A DNA stretch of 28,104 nt from a virus: IMG/VR virus record IMGVR_UViG_3300030060_003653, positions 1-28,104 of that record; one strand, given 5' to 3'. The notes under the pieces were generated by a model. That model saw only the letters and a list, made by a program, of their open reading frames with translations. It was not told where the DNA came from and did not search any database. Below, one piece after another: positions 20,890 to 28,104 of this stretch. Position 1 is the first letter of the stretch, and each line of letters opens with the position of its first letter. Both the position numbers and the translations under genes were made by a program.

Positions 20890-21818
20890 TAAATTAATCC
20901 TCTTTGTTGTAAATATGGAACATTAAAAGCATTCGCATATAAATTAGCAGTTGTTGTATTACCAAAAGGTGTTGCTGAATAACCAAATTGGTTTTGCAAA
21001 GGTGTAATATTTAAAGTGTTTTGCACATTTGTTTTTGCGGCATTATAATCGTTTTCAAGCTGAGTTGAAAGACCTTGTTGATTACCTAAATTCTCAAAGT
21101 ATTTAGTAACTTGAGATTCTATAGGTGCTTGATTCCCATAAGCAAAAGGTGCTTGAATAACTAATTCATTTATAGCATCTGATTCTGGTTGTGAAAGATT
21201 TTGCAAATTATCTAAATTACCAGTATCATAAAGCGATTGAAATGCAGGTGATCTATAACCAGCATTAAAAGCTTCTTGATCTATAAATTGTTGTTGTTCT
21301 AAATCTAAAGCAGAATAATCAGAACCTAAACCTCTTGATTCTGCAAAATCGTCAAGTGTAGAAACATAATCACCTTCTCCATAACCATCCTCTCCAGTAA
21401 TACCTGCATATTGATTTTCAGGTTTGCTAAAAATATTACTGGCTATATTACCTATAACACCACCACCTTTAAAAAAATCTACAACATTATCCACAACAGA
21501 TGGTTCATTTACTGGTGTAAAATCTGCTCCTGATGCTGTGTAGGTAGAATCAATGTCATCACCATTACTAAAATTATCATCACCACCTCCAAATGTGTCT
21601 TCTGGGCTTCCTCCGCCAAACTCACCTCCAGCAGCAGCTCCTGCTACAGCATCATAATCTCCAAAATCAATAAAACTTGGAATACCAAATGGACCAGGTA
21701 TACCTGAACCACCCATAGATTTTAGTACATTTGCTTCTTTTGGATTAATGTAAGCTAAAAAGTGATTAGTAGGAGCTTTCTCATTTAAAAGTCCTATTAC
21801 ATTGTTTACATTTTGCAT
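20889..21818 (-). CDS. virion-associated protein, 309 aa
   Basis: The N-terminal APTNHFLAYINPKEANVLKS, then MGGSGIPGPFGIPSFIDFG, is a recurring start of internal/neck-region proteins in marine phages (HLAYI...EA..L...GGSG...G.PSF). The middle is Gly/Asp-rich and low-complexity; the C-terminal ~150 residues are Gln/Asn-rich and helical. Start ATG 21818 has GGAG upstream. Structural role inferred from position and motif. Confidence 0.65.
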   Translation of the reverse strand: MQNVNNVIGLLNEKAPTNHFLAYINPKEANVLKSMGGSGIPGPFGIPSFIDFGDYDAVAGAAAGGEFGGGSPEDTFGGGDDNFSNGDDIDSTYTASGADFTPVNEPSVVDNVVDFFKGGGVIGNIASNIFSKPENQYAGITGEDGYGEGDYVSTLDDFAESRGLGSDYSALDLEQQQFIDQEAFNAGYRSPAFQSLYDTGNLDNLQNLSQPESDAINELVIQAPFAYGNQAPIESQVTKYFENLGNQQGLSTQLENDYNAAKTNVQNTLNITPLQNQFGYSATPFGNTTTANLYANAFNVPYLQQRGLI

Positions 21819-21827
21819 AAATTTCTC

Positions 21828-21938
21828 CTAAAAAATTATTGCGATACAAAATAAAATAAACATAAAAATTAATGCTTTACTTGGATTGTTTTTAATTTTT
21901 ACATCAAAGTCGTACATTATCTTTTGTATTTTTTTCAT
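21828..21938 (-). CDS. single-pass membrane micro-protein, 36 aa
   Basis: MKKIQKIMYDFDVKIKNNPS then KALIFMFILFCIAIIF: a basic N-terminus and a C-terminal membrane helix. Start at 21938 overlaps the upstream stop (TAATG) with GGAGG 12 bases upstream. Embedded between virion genes; could be part of the ejection apparatus or a small inner-membrane protein. Confidence 0.5.
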   Translation of the reverse strand: MKKIQKIMYDFDVKIKNNPSKALIFMFILFCIAIIF

Positions 21939-22648
21939 TATAATAATCCTCCGATAAATCCAGCAGCTCCACCTAGTAATGGACCAACACCAGGTATAGC
22001 AGAACCTATCAAAGCACCCCCTGCTGCTGTCGTTAGTGGGTTTGCTCTTGTGTTTACTTGTCCTGATGTAACAGGGAATCCTGATGCAATAGGTGAAACT
22101 AAACCAGCATATTGTTGTAAACTTAAAGCTGGAGCCATGTTTTGTTGTCTTTGTATATTTTCTAATTGTGAACCTACAGCAGTTAATCCAGGTGCTTGTG
22201 ATGCTATTGCTAACTGTCTTCCTCTTTCAGTATCATATTGTCCAAAAGCTAGAGGTAAAGCAGCTTGTGCTACTTGACCTAATGCAGTTGCTTGTGCAAC
22301 TGGAGATGTAGGTGTTCTTCCAGCACCACTAAATTGTGATTGAACATTTGTTGTAATGTCTGATGCTGTTTTTTGTATTAATGGAGCTAAAAAAGGATTT
22401 AAATATTGTCCTCCAAGTGTTGCAGCTAACTGTTGATTGGCTGCGTTTGCCATTGTTTCTTGTGCAGCAATACCTTGTAATGTTTGTTGAGTAGGTGCAA
22501 CATAACCTGCTGCTTGTGGTCCTTGAGCATATAATTGACCAGCTTCTGAAATAATTTGATTTAATGCTGGTTGTGCTGCTGAATAAGGCTGCACTGATTG
22601 TGTTGTTGATTGATTTCCACCTGATGAACCGCCTCCGCCAAAACTCAT
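21938..22648 (-). CDS. virion protein with C-terminal glycine zipper, 236 aa
   Basis: Gly/Gln-rich N-terminus (MSFGGGGSSGGNQSTTQSVQ), helical Gln/Ala-rich middle (ALNQIISEAGQLYAQGPQAA, QYLNPFLAPLIQKTASDIT), and a C-terminal glycine-zipper stretch (GGALIGSAIPGVGPLLGGAA, then GFIGGLL) that could insert in membranes. Such proteins sit among podovirus ejection proteins; P22-like DNA-transfer proteins have comparable composition. Start with GAGGAG upstream and ATGA overlap. Confidence 0.65.
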   Translation of the reverse strand: MSFGGGGSSGGNQSTTQSVQPYSAAQPALNQIISEAGQLYAQGPQAAGYVAPTQQTLQGIAAQETMANAANQQLAATLGGQYLNPFLAPLIQKTASDITTNVQSQFSGAGRTPTSPVAQATALGQVAQAALPLAFGQYDTERGRQLAIASQAPGLTAVGSQLENIQRQQNMAPALSLQQYAGLVSPIASGFPVTSGQVNTRANPLTTAAGGALIGSAIPGVGPLLGGAAGFIGGLL

Positions 22649-23088
22649 TTTTTCTCCTCTTGTTTTATTTTTTTTTCTAAGACAACATGGGTTCTTTTAT
22701 ACCCATAGTTGTTTAAAACTTTTTGCCAACCTGGTCTAGCAATCAACTCCATCATTTGACATTCTTCATCTTTTGCAAACTTCTCAATGTCTTTGACTAA
22801 GTATTGCCACTTGTGTCTTTGTTTACCAGTCATAATATAAATATGACAAACTTTACCTAATTTTCTTTTTATAAGTTCAGTAACCACAACACCAAAATAT
22901 TTTTCTATCGGTTTTGGTTTAGACTTATCCCACAAAACCCAAATTTGAAATTTACCATCTTTTGCGGTTTGTAAAACAAATTCTGAATCAGTGAGTTGAC
23001 TTGAATAATGTAAGGCATCTTTAATATCTTGTTCAACCAGACCCCATATTTTATCAAGTTCTTTGATAGGTATTCTAACTAATTCCAT
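22645..23088 (-). CDS. GNAT-acetyltransferase-like protein, 147 aa
   Basis: Strand-turn-strand segments KDGKFQIWVLWDKSKPKPIE, YFGVVVTELI and KVCHIYIMTGKQRHKWQYLV lead to the typical GNAT end ELIARPGWQKVLNNYGYKRT. A protein with this fold lies among the internal-protein genes of many podoviruses. The Q/R-x-x-G-x-G/A acetyl-CoA loop is not obvious, so it may be structural or inactive. Fold call moderate, activity uncertain. Confidence 0.6.
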   Translation of the reverse strand: MELVRIPIKELDKIWGLVEQDIKDALHYSSQLTDSEFVLQTAKDGKFQIWVLWDKSKPKPIEKYFGVVVTELIKRKLGKVCHIYIMTGKQRHKWQYLVKDIEKFAKDEECQMMELIARPGWQKVLNNYGYKRTHVVLEKKIKQEEKK

Positions 23089-23112
23089 AAATACACTAAT
23101 ATAGTATATTTG

Positions 23113-23451
23113 TTAAGGACTTTTTTCATCAAAAATCTCTAAGTAACTTATCATACCCTCTATTTTATTAGCTGAAGCAGCTTGTATTTTAACAATATCT
23201 CCAGATTCTAAAACTAGGGGTGAGACTACACCATTATCTGTAGTGTCTGCTGCTAAATCTTTGTGATAAATTTTATAAGTAGCACTAGCTGATGAATCTG
23301 TTACAGATATTTCCACCTGTATTGCAGAAGAATCATCATTATTAATTTGTATGCTTTTTACAATAGCAGTTCTATTTGTGGGAACTGTGTAAACAGTTGT
23401 TAAATTAGTTGTACTTAGATTAAACCCTGCGTTTTTATATATATTAGCCAT
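23113..23451 (-). CDS. small structural (beta-sandwich) phage protein, 112 aa
   Basis: MANIYKNAGFNLSTTNLTTV then YTVPTNRTAIVKSIQINNDD and a strand-rich remainder with SSASATYK and LVLESGDIVKIQA. The TTVYTVPxNRTAIVKSIQI segment is a recurring structural-protein pattern in marine phages, near tail-fibre genes. ATG 23451 is preferred over 23487 because the longer form would include a hairpin. No ribosome site is visible; a hairpin at 23463-23490 lies 11 bases upstream. Confidence 0.7.
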   Translation of the reverse strand: MANIYKNAGFNLSTTNLTTVYTVPTNRTAIVKSIQINNDDSSAIQVEISVTDSSASATYKIYHKDLAADTTDNGVVSPLVLESGDIVKIQAASANKIEGMISYLEIFDEKSP

Positions 23452-23462
23452 AATAATTTGAA

Positions 23463-23490
23463 GGGGTAAACAAGGTGGATTGTTCACCCC
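23463..23490 (-). promoter_or_regulatory. hairpin in front of the structural gene
   Basis: GGGGT (23463-23467) pairs with ACCCC (23486-23490) and AACAA (23469-23473) with TTGTT (23480-23484), one mismatch between, around a 6-base loop. On the minus-strand transcript it ends 11 bases before ATG 23451, where a Shine-Dalgarno would be expected but is missing. Could be an RNase III site, partial terminator or translational control. Confidence 0.45.
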
Positions 23491-23503
23491 AATTTGTATT
23501 CTA

Positions 23504-24157
23504 TCACTTTTTAAACCATGAAGGTAGTCCTAAATGCTTTCTTGTATCATAAATATTTTGATTTGCATTTTTAGACTTTTGGTCATTATAGTGTAGAAAA
23601 ACTTGACAACAATCGTTACCTTGAAATTCTTCTCTCCAATGTTCTAGTTCCATGCCTCTATAAACTAGCATATCACCAGGTTTTAAAACAACTTTAGTTC
23701 CTTTGTTATTGCTTGATACTGTAATTTTTTTACCATCAGGAATACCTACATTTTTTTTAGGTTCTAAATAAATAGCCCAAGCATCACCACCTAGATTTAA
23801 TGTTGTAGATATTTCACAGCTAAATCTATCTTTGTGTCTGTGTAGTATATCTCCTGTTTTATAAATCCTTGCATAAGAATATGTTGGGTTTAATTTTAAT
23901 CCTGTTTTTTTTTCCATGATAGGCAAAGTTCTCATTAATAAAGTTTCCATAGCTATATCTGCATAATGAGAATATGTGCCTGGAACTTGTTGATCTGCCC
24001 AAGTACCCCATTCTTCTGTAAAATTAGAAATATATCTTTCGTCAAATAAAGTTCTTGCAACTTGTCTTTTAAGTAAGAAATAATTGTAAACAAATGTAGC
24101 TATATCTTTTGGTACAGCTTCTTTAATGACACAATATTTATTTTTTTGGAAGTTCAT
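23504..24157 (-). CDS. 2OG-Fe(II) oxygenase (HxDR-type)
   Basis: A 217-aa dioxygenase. H108-x-D110 lies in ILHRHKDRFSCEIS, distal H173 in LEHWREEF, and strands TTLNLGGDAWAIYL and VLKPGDMLVYRG fill the double-stranded beta helix. This variant with HKDRxSCEIS is frequent in cyanophages and pelagiphages. ATG 24157 with AAAGGAG upstream is preferred over a 13-residue longer start. It overlaps the preceding oxygenase by 20 bases, so the two are co-expressed. Substrate unknown. Confidence 0.85.
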   Translation of the reverse strand: MNFQKNKYCVIKEAVPKDIATFVYNYFLLKRQVARTLFDERYISNFTEEWGTWADQQVPGTYSHYADIAMETLLMRTLPIMEKKTGLKLNPTYSYARIYKTGDILHRHKDRFSCEISTTLNLGGDAWAIYLEPKKNVGIPDGKKITVSSNNKGTKVVLKPGDMLVYRGMELEHWREEFQGNDCCQVFLHYNDQKSKNANQNIYDTRKHLGLPSWFKK

Positions 24158-24857
24158 TAGTATTGCTCCTTTCTTTTGATATTGCTGTTTCAACAACTTT
24201 AATATTCCAATGTATAAATCTAAAAGGTTCTAATCCTGCATCTACCGAAAATTCATGTGGAACATATCCTGGAAAAATAATCATAGTTCCTGGATTAGGT
24301 TTGTAATGAACTTGATTAGTACCCATTGTAATTTGTGATGGATTTTTTAAAGGTAACTTTGTCATTTCTGCACCAGGTCTTGGCTCATGGAATATAGGGT
24401 AAGATGTTTTGTCAGAACATTTTAAAAAATAAAATCCTGATACATGCTGATTCCAATGTTGATGTGTAGAATGATGACCTCCACCTTTTTCACTAAATTC
24501 TTGTACCCAAAATTCTGTAAAGTGTAAACTGTGGTTTTGTAAATTAAATCCTTGCCAATCTAAAAATTCATAAGATCGTTGTCCTATAAATTGAACTAAT
24601 TCTTTTACTTTAGGATCATTAGAAAAACTTTCACTGTGTTTAGACAAACCAAATGTACCAATATCTTTTTTCCATTTTGGTTCATTTTTTAATTTATCTT
24701 TTAAAAGTTTTTCTGCTTTCTTAATATATTTATCTGTTGTTTTAATTGCATTTTTTAAAAACATGGGTGCTTCTGCAATCCAGATTGGTGTTTGAAAATA
24801 AAATGCAGACTTAAAATCTACATGACCTTTTGGTTTATTACTTCCGCCTTGTATCAT
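24138..24857 (-). CDS. 2OG-Fe(II) oxygenase (2OG-FeII_Oxy_5-like)
   Basis: A 239-aa dioxygenase of the family with a HxH-type metal region: HHSTHQHWNQHVSGFYFLK (H132, H134), distal H201 in PGYVPHEFSV, and R213 in PFRFIHWNIK for 2-oxoglutarate. GTMIIFPG is the penultimate strand. A TTG start at 24878 is possible, but ATG 24857 directly after the preceding stop is more likely. Middle member of the oxygenase cluster. Confidence 0.8.
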   Translation of the reverse strand: MIQGGSNKPKGHVDFKSAFYFQTPIWIAEAPMFLKNAIKTTDKYIKKAEKLLKDKLKNEPKWKKDIGTFGLSKHSESFSNDPKVKELVQFIGQRSYEFLDWQGFNLQNHSLHFTEFWVQEFSEKGGGHHSTHQHWNQHVSGFYFLKCSDKTSYPIFHEPRPGAEMTKLPLKNPSQITMGTNQVHYKPNPGTMIIFPGYVPHEFSVDAGLEPFRFIHWNIKVVETAISKERSNTNELPKK

Positions 24858-24858
24858 A

Positions 24859-25503
24859 TTATCTAAAAGGATAGCCAAGATTCCATATTACTAAGCTATG
24901 CCTTACTCCTTTGGTTACTGGTTTAACTCTATGCCATACAAAGCTAGGAAATACCACTAAAGAACCTTTTGGTAATATTTCAGTACAGGCTCTGATATTT
25001 GGTTTTTTATCAGGGTCTAAGTTTCTGAAATCAAACTCTAGTTCTCCACCTTTGTATTCTTTTGGGTCTGTCAAACTAACTGTTACAGATAGTTTTCTTA
25101 TTTTACCTTTAGTTGGACCTTCTTCCATATAAGGTTTATCCCAACTATCACAATGCCAATCATAATACTGACCTTTTTTGTATATTGTAAATTGACAAGA
25201 TTCTGAAAAATTCCAATCAAAATTCCAACCTGCATTTTTATTTGCTTTATGTACATAAGGTTGAATTTCTTTGTATATCCATTTATCGTTCATCCAAACA
25301 ATATTTGAATCTCTTTTTTTTTGTAAATCTTTTATTTCTTCTTTACTAAGAGGTTGTTTATTTAAATCTCTATCTCTGCCGTAACCACCTGTGATAGCCA
25401 TAATCTCTCTATTTTTTTCTGCTTTACCATATTGAACAATCATATCGCAAATTCTTGGCGGTATAACAGATTGAAAATACCAGTAATAATTAAATATATT
25501 CAT
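24859..25503 (-). CDS. 2OG-Fe(II) oxygenase (PiuC/prolyl-hydroxylase-like)
   Basis: A 214-aa dioxygenase with the PKHD/P4Hc pattern: H117-x-D119 in YYDWHCDSW, KLSVTVSLTDPKEYKGGELE in the core, distal H191 in FPSFVWHRVKPV and R201 in GVRHSLVIWNLG. Related enzymes hydroxylate prolines or other residues or siderophore-related targets; the phage substrate is unknown. Start overlaps the preceding gene by 14 bases. Confidence 0.85.
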   Translation of the reverse strand: MNIFNYYWYFQSVIPPRICDMIVQYGKAEKNREIMAITGGYGRDRDLNKQPLSKEEIKDLQKKRDSNIVWMNDKWIYKEIQPYVHKANKNAGWNFDWNFSESCQFTIYKKGQYYDWHCDSWDKPYMEEGPTKGKIRKLSVTVSLTDPKEYKGGELEFDFRNLDPDKKPNIRACTEILPKGSLVVFPSFVWHRVKPVTKGVRHSLVIWNLGYPFR

Positions 25504-26041
25504 AATTAATAGTTAATAAAACATTTAGTTGTTTAGAGTTATTTTTAGTTATAAAGTATTTTTGTGTAGCAGGGAACATATAGAAATGATTGTTATGCAC
25601 AGGTAAATGCCATGTTCTATTTTTTCTTCTATTATCATCATATTCAATAACAAGTTCACAAGAATCTTTTGCACAATCTAAAGCATAAATTAATGTATAA
25701 TCAGGTGAGTTTCTTAAATCTACAGGTTCTATTTGATGTCTTAAATAAGATTGTTCTTTAGGATGTAATACATTACCATGTTGTAATTTTTCAACTAAAG
25801 TAAATCCATGCTCTACTCTAATATTATCTCTAATATAATCTTTAAACCATTGTAAGGGTTGTGAGAAAGGCACTTCATAATCTTCGTATGAATATGCTTT
25901 TGAATTTGTGTTGATTTTTTTTTGATCTATAAAAGATTTAATAATATCGTTTTTAATTTTATCTCTATTAATTTCAAAACCTTTAGGAAGATTGACAGGA
26001 CCATGTATTAAATCAATTTCAGACAGCACCACCTTCTGCAT
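25490..26041 (-). CDS. oxygenase-like beta-helix protein lacking metal ligands
   Basis: A 183-aa protein whose C-terminal half (YTLIYALDCAKDSCELVIEY, then HNNHFYMFPATQKYFITKNN and LNVLLTINYEY) follows the strand order of the neighbouring oxygenases, with FPATQKYF where they have FPxxxxH. I see no HxD, so it may be a catalytically inactive relative or use another chemistry. First gene of the cluster; coupled to the next. Similar genes lie beside oxygenases in marine phages. Confidence 0.5.
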   Translation of the reverse strand: MQKVVLSEIDLIHGPVNLPKGFEINRDKIKNDIIKSFIDQKKINTNSKAYSYEDYEVPFSQPLQWFKDYIRDNIRVEHGFTLVEKLQHGNVLHPKEQSYLRHQIEPVDLRNSPDYTLIYALDCAKDSCELVIEYDDNRRKNRTWHLPVHNNHFYMFPATQKYFITKNNSKQLNVLLTINYEYI

Positions 26042-26044
26042 AAA

Positions 26045-26488
26045 TTAAGCTAAACTATTTTCTATATCCCAAGATTGACCAGACTCATTCCAGTTATATG
26101 ACCAACTGTGAGTTCTAGCTTCGTTTTGTGAAGATTGTTCTGCTGTTAAAGCAGGAGGATCACCTGCTGGTGACTGCCATCTAGCTTCTGCTGTATTAAG
26201 AACCCAACTAGCAAAAGGTTTTTTAGGTAAAAATAAATCATTGTCCTCATCATAAATCATACCAATACCTGCATAGTTACCTCTTAAAGGTGTTCCGCCA
26301 TTTTTGTGTTGTCCGCCATGTGTATTATAAGATGTTTTTACCCAATGAGGATAGTTGTGTATTCTTTCTAAGAATTGTCTGCCAACTTCTTCATCTTCTA
26401 TACCATCAGCATTTTTACAATCTTTATCAGCTACAACATGAACTGCTATAACTTTACTATTAATTCCTAATTTTGCATAATGTGCCAT
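26045..26488 (-). CDS. tail-fibre-associated conserved phage protein, 147 aa
   Basis: MAHYAKLGINSKVIAVHVVA then VKTSYNTHGGQHKNGGTPLR, GNYAGIGMIYDEDNDLFLP and KKPFASWVLNTAEARWQSPA, ending in SYNWNESGQSW. This is a highly recognisable protein of cyanophages and pelagiphages, nearly always beside tail fibres; function unknown, perhaps structural. A strong AAGGAG precedes ATG 26488. Confidence 0.8.
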   Translation of the reverse strand: MAHYAKLGINSKVIAVHVVADKDCKNADGIEDEEVGRQFLERIHNYPHWVKTSYNTHGGQHKNGGTPLRGNYAGIGMIYDEDNDLFLPKKPFASWVLNTAEARWQSPAGDPPALTAEQSSQNEARTHSWSYNWNESGQSWDIENSLA

Positions 26489-26526
26489 AATGTTCTCCTT
26501 ATATGTTAATTTTTAATTTATTTCAA

Positions 26527-27876
26527 CTATTGAAATTTATACCTTATTACTACTATTCCTGATCCTCCTTGACCTGATGTTGTTGCGTCAGGTGGACTTA
26601 TATAATTTCCACCTCCTCCTCCACCGCCACTATTTGCGGCTGCGTTAGATGCTGGATTTCCTGGACTAGCTGCACCTGCTGTACCACTACCGCAAGGACT
26701 AGCTGCACCTGCTGTTATACTTTCAGGTGTGCTTGATGCTCCTCCTCCACCACCTGATTTTGAAATTGGTGAACCAGGTATATTTGTTGTTCCACCTGCT
26801 CCACCTCTACCGCTTTTATTTGGAGGTCCTGATCCTGCTTGACCTGCTTCTGTAGCACCGCCACCGCCACCCATAGCATTCAAAGGTGCTGCTGATCCTG
26901 TGCCTCCAGGATTGCCTTGAGGAGGTGAAACTGGAGGTGTATTTCCAGTACCTGCAGCTCCTATTCCTGAAGTACCATAAGAACCACCCCCACCTGATCC
27001 TCCATTTCTACAACCAGTACCACTTTGTCCTCCACCTCTAGCTCCTCCAGCAGATGTTATTGTTGAAAATACTGAATTAGCACCTGGAGTGCCTTCTGCG
27101 TTTGATGGTGCAGATGGTGCATTTGTTCCACCTGCTCCTACTGTTATTGGATAAGTTTGCACTGAAACTGGTAAGCCGTCTGCTGCTACTATTGGCGAAG
27201 CTGTATAAGAATCAAAAGCTGGTGCTTTACCTTCTCTAAAACCTCCACCTCCTCCACCGCCACCATATCTACCTGCACCACCTCCACCTCCAGCAACGAC
27301 TAAATAACTTACTTTATTAGAACCACCTGAATTACCAGCATTAGTAACTTGAAAACAACCATTTGATGTAAAAGTATGAATTTTAAAATTTCCACAAGTT
27401 GTTATCGTACCACCTGTTGCAGCAATAAACTCTGCTCCTAAAGCACCAACATCATCATCATTAACTGCTTTCCAACCTTTAGTTCCATCAACATAAATCA
27501 TTGTGATTGATTGACCATTTGTTTTTAAAGTGCTATTAAAACAGTTACCACACATTTTTGAACTATTCCTACAAACTGTAACATTGTTAGTGCCAAAAGT
27601 TCTAGCATAATCATTTATAGAAACTATATCTCCAGCACTAGGACTTGCAGGTAAAGTTACAGTAACCGCACCGCCAGTCGTATTAACAAAATACCCCTTA
27701 CCACTTACAGAAGTAAAAGGTGAAGTTTTGGCAGTCGTACACCAGTCAACTGTTCCTGTTCTACCAAATCCAGTTTGTGTAGAACCACAAGCTAGAGTTA
27801 CTGCTGTGCATGGTCCACCTAATGTAAGTGTGCTGCCTGTTCTTTTTTCTATTTTATTTACTTTAATTGTACTCAT
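26527..27876 (-). CDS. glycine-rich tail fibre/adhesin, 449 aa
   Basis: N-terminal MSTIKVNKIEKRTGSTLTLG is the typical attachment part of cyanophage/pelagiphage fibres, followed by a beta-rich section (VTVTLPASPSAGDIVSINDY). The C-terminal ~260 residues are extremely Gly-rich with runs of five or more Gly (AGGGGGAGRYGGGGGGGGF), ending GSGIVVIRYKFQ. Poly-glycine-II type bundles of this kind bind host receptors (as in S16-type adhesins). About ten Cys occur in the first 180 residues. Probably the receptor-binding fibre. Confidence 0.8.
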   Translation of the reverse strand: MSTIKVNKIEKRTGSTLTLGGPCTAVTLACGSTQTGFGRTGTVDWCTTAKTSPFTSVSGKGYFVNTTGGAVTVTLPASPSAGDIVSINDYARTFGTNNVTVCRNSSKMCGNCFNSTLKTNGQSITMIYVDGTKGWKAVNDDDVGALGAEFIAATGGTITTCGNFKIHTFTSNGCFQVTNAGNSGGSNKVSYLVVAGGGGGAGRYGGGGGGGGFREGKAPAFDSYTASPIVAADGLPVSVQTYPITVGAGGTNAPSAPSNAEGTPGANSVFSTITSAGGARGGGQSGTGCRNGGSGGGGSYGTSGIGAAGTGNTPPVSPPQGNPGGTGSAAPLNAMGGGGGATEAGQAGSGPPNKSGRGGAGGTTNIPGSPISKSGGGGGASSTPESITAGAASPCGSGTAGAASPGNPASNAAANSGGGGGGGNYISPPDATTSGQGGSGIVVIRYKFQ

Positions 27877-27883
27877 AATTTAC

Positions 27884-28104
27884 CTAATTTTGAAATTTAT
27901 ATCTTAAAACCACTATACCAGAACCTCCTACTCCTCCACCTGATGGAGCTGCACAAGCTCCTCCACCTCCACCACCACCTAGATTAGTCGTTCCATTTGT
28001 TCCTGATCCTCCTGGGGATGGTCCACCAGCACCTCCGCCGCCTGGTCCACCAGCTGCACCATTAGGTGAGTTTCCTGGATTGTTAGCTCCTCCACCTCCA
28101 CCAC
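27884..28104 (-). CDS. second glycine-rich tail fibre (5' part outside window)
   Basis: The last 73 residues are visible: Gly/Pro/Asn-rich repeats ending GSGIVVLRYKFQN, nearly the same end as the 449-aa fibre. It is thus a paralogue, 7 bases before the next fibre start, in tandem and coding on the same strand. The N-terminus lies beyond the right edge. Confidence 0.75.
   Translation of the reverse strand, partial: GGGGGANNPGNSPNGAAGGPGGGGAGGPSPGGSGTNGTTNLGGGGGGGACAAPSGGGVGGSGIVVLRYKFQN

Noticed and set aside
21924-22311. Plus-strand Pro/Ala-rich and Leu/Val-rich frames
   Set aside because: They are antisense shadows of the glycine-zipper virion protein.
26600-27300. Repeated CCTCCACC-like tracts resembling tandem DNA repeats or a CRISPR array
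   Set aside because: They are poly-Gly codons of the tail fibre; no regular repeat-spacer period.
1-28104. tRNA genes, integrase or attachment site
   Set aside because: No cloverleaf with a T-loop GTTCRA pattern or recombinase motif was noticed by eye; a tRNA scan would settle it.

Overview
The window reads as part of the genome of an AT-rich, short-tailed (podovirus-type) marine phage. The gene content and style resemble phages of SAR11/Pelagibacterales, of the HTVC010P kind. That placement is inferred from recognised protein families, not from a search. Genes are short, tightly packed and often overlap by 1-14 bases (ATGA, TAATG, ATGGCTAA junctions). I see no tRNA, rRNA, CRISPR array, insertion sequence or integrase.

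Layout. (1) 1-5393, minus strand: DNA packaging and head genes in the order TerS, a 57-aa protein, TerL, portal, a 95-aa protein and a scaffold that runs off the left edge. (2) 5450-7452, plus strand: an operon of about ten tiny genes, many encoding one- or two-pass membrane proteins and one a predicted lipoprotein. (3) 7539-9465, minus strand: a four-gene island with an unknown protein, a winged-helix replication-initiator-like protein, a 2OG-Fe(II) oxygenase and a PD-(D/E)XK-like protein. (4) 9580-13131, plus strand: the early/recombination operon, with a RecB-like nuclease, an ERF single-strand annealing protein, small accessory proteins, a DUF6378-like protein, a winged helix and an XRE regulator. 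(5) 13200-28104, minus strand. In transcription order this runs glycine-rich tail fibres, a fibre-associated protein, a 2OG-Fe(II) oxygenase cluster, a small structural protein, a GNAT-like protein, internal/ejection proteins, the lysis and accessory region (holin, M15 endolysin, SET-domain protein, Cys-rich mini-protein) and finally a cassette of very basic small proteins.

The strand switches give divergent promoter regions at 5394-5450 and 9466-9579, and convergent ends with hairpins at 7453-7538 and 13132-13199. If the genome is circularly permuted, blocks 1 and 5 would be one late transcription unit. It would start at TerS, pass through the missing capsid and tail-tube genes outside the window, and end at 13200.

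How it may work together. The RecB-like nuclease and ERF protein form a two-component recombination system. The HTH protein may recruit host replication, because no phage DNA polymerase, primase or helicase is visible here. TerS and TerL package DNA through the portal, and internal proteins with glycine-rich membrane-active segments help eject it. The M15 peptidase and holin lyse the cell. The most unusual features are four canonical 2OG-Fe(II) oxygenases plus one apparent relative whose metal ligands I could not find, a SET-domain protein next to an 8-cysteine mini-protein, and the run of poly-basic micro-proteins.
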